Assembly: GCA_013298485.1 (NCBI GenBank)
Contig: JAAFHS010000158.1
Span: forward strand, 1 to 6,497
DNA length: 6,497 nucleotides
Reading direction: 5' to 3'
Source: Rhodobacterales bacterium
Lineage (GTDB): Bacteria > Pseudomonadota > Alphaproteobacteria > Rhodobacterales > Rhodobacteraceae
How positions within the stretch are numbered: the first letter of the stretch is position 1; every line of letters begins with the position of its first letter. Below are positions 1 through 5,647 of the stretch, in pieces. The position numbers and the translations under genes are program-made. The notes under the pieces were generated by a model, which saw only the letters and a program-made list of their open reading frames with translations, made no database searches and had not been told where the DNA came from.

Positions 1-299
1 CAAACCTTGCCGATTGGGCGGGGCGCGAGATCACCTTGGGCATCCGGCCCGAAGCGATCACCGATCCCGAAGGGGCGGATCGGAAGTCCGGCAATATCCA
101 GCCCTTTGCCAACCGCGTGACCGTGACCGAACCTGCCGGATCAGACACGTTCGTCACGATGCCGCTGGGCGGGCGTGATGCGATTGCGCGGATGCGGGCA
201 GATGCCAGCGTGGCACCGGGGCAGATGTTCGACTTTGCCATCAACATGGAAAAGGCTGTGGCCTTTGATCCCCAAACGGAACAGCGCATCCCGGCATGA
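1..299 (+). CDS. Sugar ABC transporter ATP-binding protein, C-terminal fragment (MalK/UgpC type)
   Basis: Only the last 98 residues are present; the frame is open to the left edge from base 3, so the start, Walker A/B and signature motifs lie outside. What remains looks like the regulatory TOBE/OB-fold tail of CUT1-family importer ATPases: the entry motif LGIRPEAI just after a strand, then a V-x-V-x-E-x-x-G-S-D-T segment, a small beta-rich stretch ending in PGQMFDF, and the closing FDP-x-T-x-x-RI tail typical of MalK, UgpC and related proteins. In such transporters two copies of the ATPase sit on the cytoplasmic face and power uptake of mono- or oligosaccharides, polyols or glycerol-3-phosphate. 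The stop codon overlaps the ATG of the next gene, so the transporter and the catabolic genes are probably cotranscribed. The transported compound cannot be told from this tail. The family is well supported; the substrate is unknown. Confidence 0.88.
   Translation, partial: NLADWAGREITLGIRPEAITDPEGADRKSGNIQPFANRVTVTEPAGSDTFVTMPLGGRDAIARMRADASVAPGQMFDFAINMEKAVAFDPQTEQRIPA
296..299 (+). other. ATGA stop/start overlap, transporter to GMC1
   Basis: The TGA of the ABC ATPase (297-299) overlaps the ATG of GMC1 (296-298). No good Shine-Dalgarno site precedes this ATG; the nearest purine run, CGGA at 277-280, is about 15 bases away. Translation by re-initiation after the transporter gene is therefore likely. 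Confidence 0.75.
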
Positions 300-1789
300 C
301 CGCGCCCGATATCATCATCATCGGGTCCGGGATGGGCGGGGCTACGCTGGCGGCGGCCCTTGCGCCCACGGGGCGGCGCATCCTGATCCTGGAGCGTGGT
401 CAGCGGCTGGAGGCCAGTCCGCAGGCGCGTGATCCAGATGCGATCTTTGCGCGCGGGCATTTCCGCCCGGATGAGGAATGGCTGGATGGGGATGGCAAGC
501 CGTTCAATCCGGGCAATTACTACTATGCGGGCGGCAATTCGAAATTCTACGGTGCGGTCCTGATGCGCTACCGCGCGCAGGACTTTGGGACGATGCAGCA
601 CATGGGTGGCACGACACCCGGCTGGCCCATGGATTATGCGACGTTGGAGCCGCATTATCAGGCTGCTGAGAACCTGTATCAGGTGCGTGGTGCGCTTGGG
701 GAGGATCCGTCGGAACCCGCGCATTCCGGCCACTACAACTTTCCCCCCGTCCCGGATGAACCCGCGATTGCCGATCTGCGGGCGCGGCTGCAAGCTGTGG
801 GCCTGCACCCTGCCTCCCTGCCGCTGGGGGTGGATATCGACCGCTGGCTCGCCCACGGGAAAACCCCGTGGGATGCGTTTCCCGATACCTGCGGCGGCAA
901 GATGGATGCCGAAACCGTAGGGCTGGCGCACGCATTGCAGCACCCGAACGTCACCCTGATGACGGGCGCGCGGGTGACGCGGTTGATCGCGGATGGGCGA
1001 CGCATCACGGCGGTAGAGGTGGCGCACGGCGGTCGCGTCGAACGCCTGACGGCACCGCTGATCGTGCTGGCGGCGGGCGCGGTGATGTCGGCAGCACTGC
1101 TGCTGTCATCCGCGAATGACAATCACCCGACCGGGCTTGCCAATGGATCGGATCAGGTGGGCCGCAATTTCATGAACCATAACCTGAGCGCGGTTCTGGC
1201 CATCCACCCCCTGCGCCGCAATGATGGGATTTACCAGAAAACCCTGCATGTGAACGATTTCTACCTGACGGGCGGGCCGCAGGGGCAGCCTCTGGGCAAT
1301 ATCCAGCTTCTGGGCAAAATCTCGGGTCCGATCCTGGCATCCGACACGCCCATTCCGCGGCCCGTGGCAAACTGGATTGCACGGCATTCGATTGATCTTC
1401 TGGCCATGTCCGAAGACCTGCCCAACCCTGACAGCCGTGTCAGCCTGAAAAACGGCCAGATCGTGCTGGACTGGAAGCGGTCGAATTGGGATGCGCATCT
1501 GGCACTGGTGGCAAAGGTCAAGCAGATGCTGCGCCGCGCGGGTTATCCCATCGTTCTCAGCCGCGCCTTTGACCGGCGTACCCCCAGCCACCAATGCGGC
1601 ACGGTGCGCATGGGGCATGATCCCGCGACATCCGTAGTGGGCCCGTTCTGCCGGGCTCATGACCATGACAATCTCTTCATCGTGGACGCGTCGGTGCTGC
1701 CCACATCCGCTGCGGTCAACCCGGCCCTGACCATCGCCGCACTGGCCCTGCGCACGGCGGATCATATCAAGGCGGGGATGGCGGCATGA
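296..1789 (+). CDS. GMC-family FAD oxidoreductase, atypical subfamily (GMC1)
   Basis: A 497-residue flavoprotein predicted to oxidise an alcohol or sugar hydroxyl. The FAD-binding Rossmann motif GSGMGG is at residues 10-15, with the ribose-binding Glu at about 33 (LILERG). The usual GMC signature GGGSS-x-N is replaced by GGNSKFYGA at 79-87, followed by R-x-R-x-x-DF. VGRNFMNH at 288-295 matches the GMC V-G-x-N-L-x-D-H motif, with Asn for Asp. The C-terminal catalytic block is intact: HQCGTVRMG with the probable base His432, VDASVLPTSAAVNPALT with the paired Asn475. There is no signal peptide, since the Rossmann strand begins at residue 5, so the enzyme should be cytoplasmic. The start is fixed by that motif: the next Met, residue 13, falls inside it. 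The ribosome site is weak and the ATG overlaps the upstream stop, suggesting translational coupling. Choline dehydrogenase would be an unsafe name. Electron acceptor (oxygen, quinone or other) and substrate are unknown. Confidence 0.9.
   Translation: MTAPDIIIIGSGMGGATLAAALAPTGRRILILERGQRLEASPQARDPDAIFARGHFRPDEEWLDGDGKPFNPGNYYYAGGNSKFYGAVLMRYRAQDFGTMQHMGGTTPGWPMDYATLEPHYQAAENLYQVRGALGEDPSEPAHSGHYNFPPVPDEPAIADLRARLQAVGLHPASLPLGVDIDRWLAHGKTPWDAFPDTCGGKMDAETVGLAHALQHPNVTLMTGARVTRLIADGRRITAVEVAHGGRVERLTAPLIVLAAGAVMSAALLLSSANDNHPTGLANGSDQVGRNFMNHNLSAVLAIHPLRRNDGIYQKTLHVNDFYLTGGPQGQPLGNIQLLGKISGPILASDTPIPRPVANWIARHSIDLLAMSEDLPNPDSRVSLKNGQIVLDWKRSNWDAHLALVAKVKQMLRRAGYPIVLSRAFDRRTPSHQCGTVRMGHDPATSVVGPFCRAHDHDNLFIVDASVLPTSAAVNPALTIAALALRTADHIKAGMAA
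1786..1789 (+). other. ATGA stop/start overlap, GMC1 to SDR
   Basis: The GMC1 stop TGA and the SDR start ATG share two bases. The GGGGA at 1774-1778 gives a moderate ribosome site at seven bases, so both coupling and independent initiation are possible. Confidence 0.8.
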
Positions 1790-2544
1790 CGGGAACAGCG
1801 CTTGTCACAGGTGGGCAGCAGGGCATCGGGCTTGGCATCGCCACGGCCCTGGTGCAGGCGGGCTTTCGCGTGGCGCTTGCCGCCGAACAGCCGCCTCATG
1901 CGCCGTCCGTGCAGAACGCGCTGGCCGATCTTGGCGATGCGGCGCGGTATTTCCAGCACGATTTGCGCGATATCAGTGCCTGCCCCGCCTTGTTGAACCA
2001 GGTCGAGGCAGCCTTTGGCCCGGTCACCACGCTGGTGTCAAACGCAGGCGTGCCTGCGCGCGTGCGGGGTGATCTTCTGGACATTGCCCCCGACAGCTAT
2101 GATGCCGTGATGGCTGTCAACCTGCGCGGTGCTTTCTTTCTGGCGCAGGCCGTGGCCCGGCGCATGGTGGCGCGGCCCAGTGCCACCTACCGCTCCATCA
2201 GTTTCATCACCTCGGTCAGTGCCGCGATGGTCAGTGTCGAACGCGGCGAATACTGCATGTCAAAGGCGGGCGCGTCGATGATGGCGCATCTGTTTGCGGC
2301 ACGGCTTGCCCCGGATGGGATCGGTGTGTTCGAGTTGCGCCCCGGCATCATCGCCACCGACATGACCGCAGGCGTGCGTGACACCTACACCGCCCGCATC
2401 GAAGGCGGCCTTGTCCCCGCCGCCCGCTGGGGCGAGGCCCGCGATATCGGACAGATCATCGTACCAATTGCCACGGGCCAGATGGCCTTTGCCACGGGCG
2501 CCGTGATCCCGGTCGATGGCGGCCTTTCCATTCCACGCCTGTAA
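1786..2544 (+). CDS. Short-chain dehydrogenase/reductase, FabG-like, sugar-operon type
   Basis: A 252-residue classical SDR, full length for the family. The cofactor motif TGGQQGIG is at 8-15, NAG at 86-88, and the catalytic set is Asn112 (in VNLRGAFF), Ser143, Tyr156 and Lys160 (YCMSK). The Ser-to-Tyr spacing of 13 equals that of FabG. It ends with RPGIIATDMT and the VDGGLSIPR tail. From memory this tail and the RGEYC-x-SKAG block belong to the group labelled 3-ketoacyl-ACP reductase (PRK12745), which tends to sit next to sugar transport and catabolic genes; a real role in fatty acid synthesis is unlikely here because no acyl carrier or other fab gene is nearby. It more likely interconverts an alcohol and a ketone of the imported compound. 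The residue after the second strand (AAEQ, 32-35) does not settle NAD versus NADP. The ATG overlaps the previous stop, with a GGGGA site at 1774-1778. Confidence 0.92.
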   Translation: MTGTALVTGGQQGIGLGIATALVQAGFRVALAAEQPPHAPSVQNALADLGDAARYFQHDLRDISACPALLNQVEAAFGPVTTLVSNAGVPARVRGDLLDIAPDSYDAVMAVNLRGAFFLAQAVARRMVARPSATYRSISFITSVSAAMVSVERGEYCMSKAGASMMAHLFAARLAPDGIGVFELRPGIIATDMTAGVRDTYTARIEGGLVPAARWGEARDIGQIIVPIATGQMAFATGAVIPVDGGLSIPRL

Positions 2545-2547
2545 GGA
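2542..2547 (+). promoter_or_regulatory. Ribosome binding site that decides the start of the second GMC gene
   Basis: TAAGGA lies five bases before ATG 2553 and overlaps the stop codon of the SDR gene (2542-2544). The alternative ATG at 2547 sits directly on this site with no spacing, so the start at 2553 is preferred. This removes two residues (Met-Pro) from the longest reading. Confidence 0.7.
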
Positions 2548-2552
2548 TGCCC

Positions 2553-4139
2553 ATGGACTACGATTTCATCATCATCGGGGGCGGGTCGGCGGGATGCGTG
2601 CTGGCCGCGCGCTTGTCGGAAGACGCGTCCGTGCGTGTGCTGCTGCTGGAGGCCGGGGGGCGCGACCGGCATCCGTTCTATCACCTGCCTGCAGGCTTTG
2701 CGAAGATGACCAAGGGCATCGGGTCCTGGGGCTGGCAAACGGTGCCGCAAGTTCACATGAACAACATGGTGATCCGCTACACGCAGGCGCGCGTGATCGG
2801 CGGTGGATCGTCGATCAACGCGCAGATCTACACGCGCGGCAATGCGCTGGATTATGACGAATGGCGGCAGATGGGCTGCGACGGCTGGTCTTATGAGGAC
2901 GTCTTGCCCTATTTCCGCAAGGCGGAAGACAACGACACCCATGATGACCGCTATCACGGCAAGGGCGGGCCGTTGGGCGTATCGCAGCCCCGCGCACCCT
3001 TGCCGATCTGCGAGGCGTATTTTGCGGCAGCCGCCCAGCTGGGTATCCCGCGCAACATGGATATGACCGGGGCCGCGCAGGATGGCGTGGGCTACTACCA
3101 GTTGACGCAACGCAATGCGCGGCGGTCGTCCACGTCGGTCGCCTATCTGGGGCCTGCGCGGGGGCGGGCGAACCTGACGGTGCGGACGGGTGTGCAGGTG
3201 CGGCGCATCGTGGTCGAGGGGGGCCGCGCCGTCGGTGTAGAGATCGCGGGTGAGGGGGTCCTGCGGACGAACTCGGAAGTGATCCTGTCATCGGGTGCCA
3301 TCGGATCACCGCGTTTACTGATGCTGTCGGGCATCGGGCCAGCTGACCATCTGGCGTCCGTGGGCATCAGAGCGGTGTTCGACCAACCCGGCGTGGGGTC
3401 AAACCTGCAGGATCATGTCGACCTGTTCGTGATCGCCGAATGCACGGGCGATCACACCTATGACCGCTTTGCCAAACCGCATCTGTCGGCACTTGCGGGC
3501 CTACAATACCTGCTGACCAGACGCGGGCCGGTGGCGTCCAGCCTGTTTGAAACGGGTGGGTTCTGGTATGCCGATCCTGCCGCACGCTCACCCGACATCC
3601 AGTTGCATCTCGGCCTTGGCTCGGGGATCGAGGCGGGCGTCGCACGCATGCCGCATGGAGGCGTTACACTGAATTCCGCGTATCTCCGGCCCCGCTCGCG
3701 TGGCACGGTGCGGCTGGCCAGTGCCGATCCGCTGGCGGCCCCGCTGATTGACCCGAACTATTGGGCCTATCCCTATGACCGGGAAATGTCACTGCGGGGG
3801 CTGCGCCTTGCGCGCGATATCATGCGGCAGGATGCGTTGAAGCCTTATGTGCTGGCCGAACGCTTGCCGGGGGCAGAGGTGCAGACCGAGGCCGATCTGA
3901 TCGCCTATGCCTGCCGTCATGCGAAAACCGATCATCACCCGGCGGGCACCTGCCGGATGGGCAGCGATGCCGCTGCCGTCGTCGACACGCGCCTGCGGTT
4001 CAACGGGATTGCGGGCCTGCGGGTGGTGGATGCGTCCGTCATGCCGACGGTCGTGTCATCCAACACCAATGCCGCCACGATCATGATCGCCGAAAAAGCG
4101 GCTGACATGATCCGCGCAGACCATGGGGTCACCGCATGA
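2553..4139 (+). CDS. GMC-family FAD oxidoreductase (choline / L-sorbose / alcohol dehydrogenase type, GMC2)
   Basis: A 528-residue canonical GMC flavoprotein expected to oxidise a primary or secondary alcohol to aldehyde or ketone. Motifs in order: GGGSAG at 9-14 with Glu33 (LLLEAGG) for the adenosine ribose; GMC signature 1 around IGGGSSINA at 82-90; signature 2, SSGAIGSPRLL through LSGIG, at 246-262; VGSNLQDH at 281-288; HHPAGTCRMG with catalytic His462; VVDASVMP then NTNAATIMIAEKAAD with catalytic Asn504. No signal peptide or membrane segment, so a cytoplasmic enzyme. Several stretches (GFAKMT near 50, QLTQRN-x-RRSST, GPVASS-x-x-ETGGFWY, LRPRSRGTVRL) recall FAD-dependent L-sorbose dehydrogenase of Gluconobacter; this is recollection, not a search, and polyethylene glycol and aliphatic alcohol dehydrogenases look similar. 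It is clearly a different subfamily from the first GMC enzyme, not a recent duplicate. No cytochrome or small partner subunit is encoded nearby. Confidence 0.93.
   Translation: MDYDFIIIGGGSAGCVLAARLSEDASVRVLLLEAGGRDRHPFYHLPAGFAKMTKGIGSWGWQTVPQVHMNNMVIRYTQARVIGGGSSINAQIYTRGNALDYDEWRQMGCDGWSYEDVLPYFRKAEDNDTHDDRYHGKGGPLGVSQPRAPLPICEAYFAAAAQLGIPRNMDMTGAAQDGVGYYQLTQRNARRSSTSVAYLGPARGRANLTVRTGVQVRRIVVEGGRAVGVEIAGEGVLRTNSEVILSSGAIGSPRLLMLSGIGPADHLASVGIRAVFDQPGVGSNLQDHVDLFVIAECTGDHTYDRFAKPHLSALAGLQYLLTRRGPVASSLFETGGFWYADPAARSPDIQLHLGLGSGIEAGVARMPHGGVTLNSAYLRPRSRGTVRLASADPLAAPLIDPNYWAYPYDREMSLRGLRLARDIMRQDALKPYVLAERLPGAEVQTEADLIAYACRHAKTDHHPAGTCRMGSDAAAVVDTRLRFNGIAGLRVVDASVMPTVVSSNTNAATIMIAEKAADMIRADHGVTA
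4136..4139 (+). other. ATGA stop/start overlap, GMC2 to Dabb
   Basis: The GMC2 stop TGA and the Dabb start ATG share two bases, which points to coupled translation of the flavoprotein and the small barrel protein. Confidence 0.8.
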
Positions 4140-4450
4140 TCCGCCATATCGTCCTGATCCGTTTTCGCCCCGATATCATGGAAGCCGCGATTGCCGCGAT
4201 CTTTGCCGATCTGCACCGCATCAAGGGGCTGCTGCCCGGTGTTCTGTCGATCACCGCCGGGCGCAGTGAAAGCCCCGAACAGATTGAACGTGGCTATATG
4301 CACGGCTTTGTCGCCGATTTCGCGGATTGGGCCACCCTTGCAGCCTATCAGGACCATCCCGCCCACAAGGCCGTGGGGGCGGCATTGGTGGCCGGTGCAG
4401 TTGGCGGGCTGGATGGCATTCTGGTCTTTGATCTTTCCACAGCGCCCTAG
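4136..4450 (+). CDS. Dabb (dimeric alpha-beta barrel, stress-responsive) domain protein
   Basis: A 104-residue single-domain protein. It opens with the first-strand motif HIVLIRFRPD (4-13), followed by a helix, a strand around LSITAGRSES, then the family's best marked segment: ERGY, HGFVADF at 56-62, and AYQDHPAH at 70-77, ending in a last strand ILVFDL. This is the ferredoxin-like Dabb fold (Pfam Stress-response A/B barrel), which works as a homodimer with a cavity between sheet and helices. Known members range from plant stress proteins to cyclases such as olivetolic acid cyclase, but most bacterial ones have no assigned reaction. The ATG overlaps the stop of the second GMC gene, with a GGGG stretch seven bases upstream, so its amount is probably tied to that enzyme. 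A role in handling an unstable oxidised product, such as isomerisation or cyclisation, is an inference from position only. Confidence 0.88.
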   Translation: MIRHIVLIRFRPDIMEAAIAAIFADLHRIKGLLPGVLSITAGRSESPEQIERGYMHGFVADFADWATLAAYQDHPAHKAVGAALVAGAVGGLDGILVFDLSTAP

Positions 4451-4455
4451 GGTGC
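4442..4455. repeat. Short near-perfect palindrome across the Dabb stop codon
   Basis: GCGCCCTAGGGTGC is symmetric except for one G/T pair and centres on a CTAG that contains the TAG stop. It has no T-run after it and no loop, so it is not a standard terminator; it could be a weak hairpin, a protein binding site or chance. Confidence 0.3.
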
Positions 4456-4468
4456 CAGACATTTGCAG

Positions 4469-4474
4469 AAAGGG
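4469..4474 (+). promoter_or_regulatory. Ribosome binding site that decides the start of the DUF993 gene
   Basis: AAAGGG ends six bases before ATG 4481, a good spacing. The longer reading from TTG 4463 would put this site inside the coding sequence and has no clear site of its own, so ATG 4481 is preferred. It lies in the only real gap between genes in the window, 4451-4480, which otherwise shows no convincing promoter. Confidence 0.7.
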
Positions 4475-4480
4475 CATGGC

Positions 4481-5644
4481 ATGCTGACCCTGCCAACCTA
4501 TGAGGGAACGCTTGAACCCTACCACCTCACCGGGGACCCGCTGATCCCGCGCGCGCCGAAAGTGCCGCTGACACGCACCGCCTTTGCGGCGGCGCATGTC
4601 GTATCCGACCCGCTGCGCGAACGCAGCCCGTGGGATACGCGCCCGGCAGTGGATTGGGACGCCACGCTTGGTTTTCGGCGGGGCCTGTGGGATCAGGGGC
4701 TGGGGCTGGCCGAGGCGATGGATACCGCACAACGGGGCATGGGCGTGGACTGGCCCACAGCACTGGAACTGATCCAGCGGACGATGGTGGCGGCAAGGGT
4801 GCATCCCCTGCGGCCGCGCGTGGCCTGCGGTGCGGGCACTGATCATGTGCCGCTGTCGGACCTGCGCGACGCGCCTGCGATCATTGCCGCGTATGAAACA
4901 CAGATGGCGGCGATTGAAGGCGCGGGCGGGCAAATCATTCTGATGGCCAGCCGCGCGTTCACCGCGATTGGCGCGGATGAAGGCATCTATGCCCGTGTCT
5001 ATGCCCGCCTGATTGCGCAGGCGAAAGACCCGGTGATCCTGCACTGGCTGGGCGACATGTTCGACCCGTCTTTGCGTGGCTATTGGGGTCATACGGATGT
5101 CGACCGCGCCACGGAATTTGTGCTGTCTCTGATTGCGGCCTATCCGTCGCGGATTGACGGGATCAAAATCTCTCTGCTGGATCAGCGCCATGAGGAGGCG
5201 TTCCGCGCGCGTCTGCCCGCGGGCGTGCGGCTTTATACAGGGGATGATTTCAACTATGCCCCGTTGATTGCGGGTGACGGCACGCATCACAGCCACGCCC
5301 TGCTGGGGATATTCGCAGCCATCGCCCCCGCCGCCGCTCAGGCGCTTGAGGCGCTGGCACTGGGCGATATGGCCACCTATGATGCGCTGTTCGCCCCGAC
5401 CGTGCCGTTGAGCCGCGAGATTTTTCGCGCGCCGACGCGCTTCTACAAGGCGGGGATTGCCTTTTTGGCGTGGCTGAACGGCCAGCAGTCGCATTTCATC
5501 ATGCCTGCGGGCTTTCAATCCGCCCGTGGTATCACGCATTATGCCGCAGTGTTCCGGCTGGCGGATCAGGCGCGGCTGCTGGCACAGCCCGATCTGGCCG
5601 CGGCGCGGATGAAAACGCTGCTGGCGTTGCACGGGGTGGAGTGA
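4481..5644 (+). CDS. DUF993 family protein, DapA-like aldolase/dehydratase fold
   Basis: A 387-residue protein of the DUF993 family, usually named dihydrodipicolinate synthase family protein. The N-terminal 105 or so residues (conserved R-x-x-WDTRPAVDWDATL near 47-63 and RRGLWDQGLGLAEAMD) are followed by a TIM-barrel part. Features resembling DapA: CGAGTDH at 116-122 where DapA has its GTTGE loop; PVILHWLG at 184-191 where DapA has PxILYNVP; GIKIS at 227-231, placing Lys229 at the Schiff-base lysine; then YTGDDFNYAPLIAGDGTHH at 252-270 where DapA has its next barrel strand and glycine-rich loop. The catalytic Tyr position appears to be His188. The likely chemistry is a retro-aldol cleavage or dehydration of a keto-sugar acid or similar compound through a lysine imine, but no reaction is established that I know of. 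True lysine biosynthesis is unlikely: the protein is about 95 residues longer than DapA and sits in a sugar-type operon. Confidence 0.88.
   Translation: MLTLPTYEGTLEPYHLTGDPLIPRAPKVPLTRTAFAAAHVVSDPLRERSPWDTRPAVDWDATLGFRRGLWDQGLGLAEAMDTAQRGMGVDWPTALELIQRTMVAARVHPLRPRVACGAGTDHVPLSDLRDAPAIIAAYETQMAAIEGAGGQIILMASRAFTAIGADEGIYARVYARLIAQAKDPVILHWLGDMFDPSLRGYWGHTDVDRATEFVLSLIAAYPSRIDGIKISLLDQRHEEAFRARLPAGVRLYTGDDFNYAPLIAGDGTHHSHALLGIFAAIAPAAAQALEALALGDMATYDALFAPTVPLSREIFRAPTRFYKAGIAFLAWLNGQQSHFIMPAGFQSARGITHYAAVFRLADQARLLAQPDLAAARMKTLLALHGVE
5638..5641 (+). promoter_or_regulatory. Ribosome binding site for the LacI-type gene
   Basis: GGAG at the very end of the DUF993 gene lies six bases before GTG 5648 and supports that codon as the start. 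No ATG fits in frame before the DNA-binding helices. Confidence 0.6.
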
Positions 5645-5647
5645 GGC

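Noticed and set aside
36..299. Separate small protein starting at TTG 36
   Set aside because: The frame is open to the window edge and the preceding residues (from base 3) continue the ABC ATPase tail, so this is a fragment, not a small gene.
1106..1765. Minus-strand open frame of about 220 codons inside GMC1
   Set aside because: Lies opposite the conserved C-terminal half of GMC1, with no motif and no convincing ribosome site.
2547..2552. Alternative ATG start of GMC2 at 2547
   Set aside because: It coincides with the Shine-Dalgarno sequence and has no spacing; ATG 2553 is five bases after TAAGGA.
2385..3110. Minus-strand open frame of about 240 codons over the SDR/GMC2 junction
   Set aside because: Low-complexity composition, no domain recognised, fully explained as the shadow of the SDR C-terminus and GMC2 N-terminus.
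4463..4480. TTG start giving a six-residue longer DUF993 protein
   Set aside because: The ribosome site AAAGGG would lie inside the coding region, and ATG 4481 is correctly spaced from it.
4442..4480. Rho-independent terminator between Dabb and DUF993
   Set aside because: The palindrome has no loop and no T-run follows; the downstream gene has the same direction and fits the same operon.
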